From: Gnetum montanum | Lineage: Eukaryota > Streptophyta > Gnetopsida > Gnetales > Gnetaceae | NCBI GenBank assembly: GCA_015680685.1 | Contig: MNCI01011487.1 | Location: 528,463-592,462, forward strand | Direction: 5' to 3' | DNA: 64,000 nucleotides | Part shown: positions 59,592 through 64,000 of the stretch, piece after piece | How the letters are laid out: each line of letters begins with the position of its first letter | How positions within the stretch are numbered: position 1 is the stretch's first letter | Position numbers and translations under genes: made by a program | Notes under the pieces: model-generated | Told to the model about the DNA's origin: nothing | The model's input: only the letters and a program-made list of their open reading frames with translations | Database searches by the model: none

Positions 59592-60713
59592 TAACCACAA
59601 TAAAAATCATACGAGTAGTGGGTATTTAAATTGTCAGGTGGTGGTCATTAATGGCAGTAGTTATGGTCATTAGTGGCAGATGTCTCGGAAGTTACGGTGG
59701 TTATGATCATTGGTGCAAACGTTTCGGAAGTTACAGTGGTTACGGTCATTAGTGGCAAACATTTTGAAAGTTATGATGGTTACGGACATTAGTGGCAAAC
59801 ATTTCAGAAGTTATAGTGGTTACGATCATTAGTGGCAGACGTTTCGAAAGTTACGAACATAAGTGGGCACTTAATTGGAGAACATGGGCATTATTACACA
59901 AGAAGTGGTGGCAGTTTCTGTAGCTGTTACATGAAATGTAGGCACCATTATGGATGGCCGCAGTGGCTATAAAACCAGGGGGAAGGGCTCTTCCAGGGAG
60001 GGGAAAGGATCTCTGGCTATCAGTCTAGAGGGGCAACTTCCTCTCCACTAAGCAATAGTTTCCTCCTTTTCTTTTCTTTTCTTTATAGTTTTTCAGTTGA
60101 TCTTGGAGGATGGTCCAAAATAGGAGCCAGCAGCTCAAAATCGAATCCTTGCGGGTCTTCTCGGTGATGGTAGGAGGGTTCTTTCTCTCTTCTTTCTATC
60201 TACAACAACATAGGCAACATAGCCCATGCGCAGGACATGAGACATGCAGTTTTCTTTAGGCCAGCAACTTGTCTCGGTGGTGCAAACGTGGGTTGACGAT
60301 CTTCCTCTCTTCGACAGTGCACAAAAGGTGGCAGACGGTGGTAGGCTTTGAGGATTGTAGTTGCTACCCTACGTGGATTGCGGTGGGTAGTCTCTCTTTC
60401 TCTCTCTCTCCCTCTCTTGCGACGATCGTAATATTCTTGCCCAGTAGGGGATACCATTGGTAGTCATAGACCAGCAGTGTTAACAAAACCAGGGAAAATT
60501 CATTCCTTTTAGTTACTTATTATATTTAAGATAATTATTTAATTTAAATTCTAGATTTCTTTCTAGTTTATTATTTGCAAAAGGCCACGTAGCCCTTTCC
60601 AGCTAAGACGATTCCTAGGTTTCTGTACCTATACAGAAGGCGCCCTAGACAATAGTCTCCTAAAATGAGTTTTCTTTCCCGATGTTGGTGCAACCAAAAT
60701 TTATGCATCAATA
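59509..60713 (+). repeat. 3' LTR of element I
   Basis: TGTTGATGTCAAC to GCATCAATA. Contains (CT)n at 59557-59589 (about 16 units), absent from the 5' LTR, and four to five tandem units of about 57 bases (59645-59850: ...GGTCATTAGTGGCA...TTCGGAAGTTA). Confidence 0.85.
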
Positions 60714-61375
60714 GCCTCTTTACAGGGGCATGTGGGATTTGTTAGATGTTTTGGGCTTGGAGTTTATGGTTGAGCTCTATGAAACCCATATAATAGGGAA
60801 CCTATTTCTCTAATCTGTTGTACAAAGCTTTTTATGATAGATCCTCGGTTCAAGTTTTTTTGCAATGGGCCACAAATTTTTTTTCCTTAAAAAGATCTTC
60901 ATGGTTATTGGATGGTTATTGGTATTGGGTGTTTTTAGCTTGCAATGCATCAATGACAATTGCAAAGAAGAGAGTTTTTTCTAAAGTTGTAGGCCAAAAC
61001 CACAAGCTTTTTATGATAGATCCTAGGTTCAAGTTTTCTTGCAAAGGGTCACAAATGTTTTCCCCTAAAAAGCTCTTCATGGTTATTGGTATTAGTATTC
61101 GATGTTTTTAGCTTGCAATGCTTCAATGGCAATTACAAGGAAGAGATTTTTTTCAAAATGTGTAGGCCAAAATCACTTAGAACTAGAAAGCTTGTCTAGA
61201 TAATGGTTCTACTATTTTCAACATCTCTGGATCCTTTCATCTTTGTTTAGATAGTTACCACAGCTTTTTTTTAATGACATAGGTCTCTTTGATTCTTTTT
61301 CACAACATGACAAAATAGACAAACTCATTTTTCAAACTTAACTCTAGAATTTCAAAGTTAATTCTAGAACACTAG
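60714..61375. repeat. Unique flank with a 180-bp tandem duplication
   Basis: CAAAGCTTTTTATGATAGAT at about 60825 recurs at 61003 as CAAGCTTTTTATGATAGAT. The two units share most of their sequence through TTTTTAGCTTGCAATGC. No gene is apparent apart from a 97-codon frame that crosses both units. Confidence 0.6.
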
Positions 61376-61439
61376 TTTTGGCCGAGAGGCCAACTCATCT
61401 CATAGGATAGGGGGGGGGAGTGGATTTTTTGCCCTCCAT

Positions 61440-62105
61440 TTAATGCACCACGTGTAGGGGAGCCAAAGAGTCATTGCAAGGGAGCCGAATCTAAAAAGTC
61501 AAAAAGCCAAAGAGTCACTAGAAGGGAGCTAAATCTCTATTCGATTGATGTCCCCCGACCCTTAGGCTCTCCATTCGTATCTTCGTATTTCCTCATGTGC
61601 ATGCACCATGTGCAGGGGAGCCAAAGAGTCATTGTAAGGAAGCTGAATCTCTATTCAATTGATTCTCTCAACCCCTGGGCTCCCCATTCATCTTTTCATA
61701 TTCTCTCATGTGCATGCACCATGTGCAGGGAAGCCAAAGAGTCATTACAAGGGAGCTGAATCTTTATTTGATTGCAGGGGAGCCAAAGAGTCACTACAAG
61801 GGAGCTAAATCTCTATTTGATTGATGCTCCCCTAACCCTTGGGCTTTCAATTCATCTCTTCATATTTCCTCACAAGCATGAACCATGTGCATGGGAGCCA
61901 AAGAGTCACTGTAGGGGAGCTAAATCTCTATTCAATTGATGCCCTTGACCCCTGGGCTCCCCATTCATCTTTTCGTATTCTCTCATGTGCATGCACCATG
62001 TGTAGAGAAGCTAAAGAGTCATTGTAGGGGAGCCAAATCTTTATTCGATTAATGCCCTTGACCCCTAGGCTTCCCATTTGTTTCTTTGTATTCCCTCACA
62101 CATAG
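61440..62105. repeat. 113-bp satellite array linked to Helitrons
   Basis: About six units with a period near 113 (starts at 61602, 61715, 61879 and 61992; one partial unit at 61775). Each contains GGGAGCCAAAGAGTCA and CCCATTC-TCTT-TATTC. A 50-base unit-specific block (TCTATTCGATTGATG...) also repeats. The array lies directly before the ATT-rich leader and Helitron gene, as it does at 46845. Confidence 0.85.
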
Positions 62106-62382
62106 GCCCTGACGTCGGTAACCAATGAATATTTATTATTATAAATGATGGGTAATATTGAATAGTTATTATTATTATAAACGGTGACGATTACGATTAC
62201 AGTAATAATGAATATTTTTTAGTATAAACAGTGGGAAATAATGAATATTTATTATTAATAAAAATGGTGATGATTAGGGTGATGAAAATTTTGGTGTGGT
62301 ATAGTATTTATAGATATTGAACGTGGGCATTATCTTACAAGATTAAGAGATGCAATATTGGAATTTTTGCATTTTTATAAAC
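62106..62382 (+). promoter_or_regulatory. ATT-rich leader upstream of the Helitron gene
   Basis: Repeats of AATATTTATTATTATTATAAA with GGTGACGATTACGATTACAG, the same as 47090-47400. By position it is the promoter or 5' end of the Helitron. I could not define the 5' terminal TC. Confidence 0.5.
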
Positions 62383-64000
62383 ATGGATCCTGCTGCTATT
62401 CATGCCAATAGAGAAGGCGAAAAACACTCTCTTCAAGATCAACAACAACAATCATCTACTACAATAAGTAATATAATTCATGGAGGTCATGGCAGTGGGC
62501 ATGCGTGTGGGCATGGTCGAAGAAGAGAACGACCATAGATTATAAAAACTAAAAATCCAGAATCAATGACTGTAGAGGAGAGAAGACAATTTCTAAAACA
62601 AGAAGCAAAACGACGTGAATGAGAACGAGAACTAATTTTATGAAATTCAGGAGTATGCAATTTATGCATTTTTTAATATTTCAAAACAAATATTTATCAT
62701 AGGGAAACCTTCTCATTTTATTTACATACTTACATTGTGTATATTTTTTTAGGTTACATCAACTTCAAATCCCCTCTCATCACTTGGAAATTCATCTAAT
62801 GCAATGATCCACATAATTGATACTAATAATGTAAATAATCAAGAAGAAATGCATGTTGGTGTTTGCCCATACTCAAGTTGGTAAATAGTTTAATTCAATT
62901 TTTAATTTAAATTTTGAAACATTTTTTGTAGGATATTAGAAATGCATCTGTGCATGTTAATCAAGCAACATCTGTTCCAGAAATCACACACAAAGAAGAA
63001 CAACAATTACAAGAAGATCAAGAAAAACTACATTATAGTGAGAGTGAGCACCGAAAGAGGCAACATCGACAAGAAGAAAATTCATTTCATCAAATAAATG
63101 AAGCTACATATGTTGCTAGTGCATCAACAATTGAAATGCCTTCTTCAGAACCTATTCAGTCTTTCCCAAGATTGCAAAAGGCAAGTACAGAAATTGCTCA
63201 AGCAATACATAATTTTAATACTATAGTTAGAAGTTTTGCAAATCCATGTTCCTGCAATGTATGCAAAAAAATGTTTCTTAGCATATTATTGGATTCAACC
63301 AGAAGTAAAGAACCCACATGTAATAGGTGCATTAAAGAAAAGAAACATAATATTCTTGATAGTCTTGGTTGTGAAATCAAACAATTTTCTATTGAAAATA
63401 ACATGGATCCTGGTATCCAACCATCTATTCTAGGATTTTTAACTAAGGTTGAAGAAATGTTAATTGCAAAAATCAATCCCATTTTACAAGTTACACATGC
63501 AATTGGTGGACAGTTCAATTATAAAGGTCACATAATTAGCTTTGATCAGGATGTCACACAGATTACTAAAAGACTTTCTCTTAGAATTAAAGACATCCCT
63601 TTCTTGATATTGAGAAGAGTAGATCAAATGGGCACCGAGTATAATTTCATTGTCAATAAGAGACAGGTTTATGAAGCTTTGATTTTTAAGAAGGCAAATG
63701 ATCCATACTATCGAGATGTCGAGATCAATATGCATGGATTAGATGATGTTGATGATACTGGTGATGTTAACATCTTCCATAGCATTCCTTATATTCCATT
63801 GTTAGAAAAGGATGGAGAAATGAGATTGAAATTTCAAGGTCCTTTGCTTCAGAAAGATGATGAAGACATTATCAATCACACATTATCAGTTGCACAATGT
63901 GTTGGAATTGTAAGAAAGAAAATTGATTGGATAAGAGCATGGATGCATAATCCATCATTGCAGGATTCAAATGTTGTTCAATGGCCTTCCATGTCTGATT
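62383..64000 (+). CDS. Helitron RepHel protein, N-terminal part (runs off the window)
   Basis: The protein would nick and replicate the Helitron and unwind DNA. The first block (62383-62640, MDPAAIHANREG) has in-frame stops near 62536 and 62618. A second, about 62753-62880, is bounded by intron-like signals. From 62932 one frame is open for 356 codons to the window end without a stop. It contains Cys-rich CSCNVCKKMF (63247) and CNRCIKEK (63319), then FNYKGHIISFDQDV (63514-63555), the hallmark of the DUF6570 region found before the Rep domain. The Rep HUH motif and helicase should follow beyond 64000. The splice boundaries are my estimate and do not join in perfect phase. The long open frame suggests a fairly recent copy. 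Confidence 0.75.

Larger units (their letters stand above)
53703..60713 (+). mobile_element. Element I: gag-protease-only LTR retrotransposon
   Basis: LTRs at 53703-54736 and 59509-60713 with an exact target duplication GCCTC (53698-53702 and 60714-60718). After the 5' LTR comes a primer-site-like TTTTTGGCGCTAGAAGGAGG. The interior has gag (55477-56756), protease (56874-57290), an uncharacterised segment and the tail of an integrase (58020-58210). There is no RT or RNase H. The 1.3 kb after the last frame is non-coding, ending in a TTTGGGGGCTAAG tract. Frames of 130-175 codons survive. Confidence 0.85.

Noticed and set aside
60818-61111. 97-codon frame across the 180-bp duplication
   Set aside because: It simply repeats the duplicated unit and shows no protein similarity I can recognise.

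Overview
The window looks like nuclear DNA from a plant with a large, repeat-rich genome. It is AT-rich. It holds Ty3/gypsy LTR retrotransposons (one with a chromodomain), an L1-type LINE, Helitrons, a decayed plant subtilase and one short plant-like gene. There are no operons, no ribosome-binding-site pattern and no tRNA or rRNA gene that I could recognise. I cannot name the species; a gymnosperm or other large-genome seed plant would fit. Two runs of N (21150-21608 and 39135-39236) and single Ns at 1998, 43858 and 46581 mark assembly uncertainty.

Layout. 1-12507: three members of one Ty3/gypsy superfamily, all with TGATGAG...CTCATCA-like LTR ends. Element A (plus strand, 3' end only, to 1809) abuts element C (minus strand). 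C is split by element B (minus, 4426-10958), a pol-less copy. 12508-14900: AT-rich filler with a LINE scrap. 14900-33530: an L1-like LINE split inside its endonuclease by the 14.8 kb element F (16461-31232, target duplication CAAGA). F is itself split inside gag by chromovirus G (17602-27450) and carries solo LTR H (29831-30378). G in turn carries an unrecognised minus-strand coding remnant and a 21-nt minisatellite.

33930-34720: a subtilisin-like protease pseudogene, followed by two abutting LTRs (34831-36605) flanked by the 5-bp repeat TATGT. 37505-46493: element D, the best preserved retrotransposon, minus strand, with gag, protease, RT, RNase H and integrase. It is inserted in a second subtilase scrap. 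46586-48225: an internally deleted Helitron whose 3' end is present twice.

48236-53697: the only low-repeat island. It has a 683-bp tandem duplication and one convincing small gene (51692-52210, minus). 53703-60713: element I, an LTR retrotransposon with gag and protease but no RT, and an exact GCCTC duplication. 61440-62105: 113-bp satellite-like repeats, followed by the start of a Helitron replicase gene (62383-64000) that runs off the window.

How the parts relate: nearly everything is mobile DNA in layers, and the target duplications and interrupted reading frames let the order be read. The LINE is older than F, F is older than G and H, C is older than B, and the subtilase scrap is older than D. 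The Helitron gene at the right edge and the deletion derivative at 46.6-48.2 kb share their upstream repeats, so the two together show both ends of one Helitron family.
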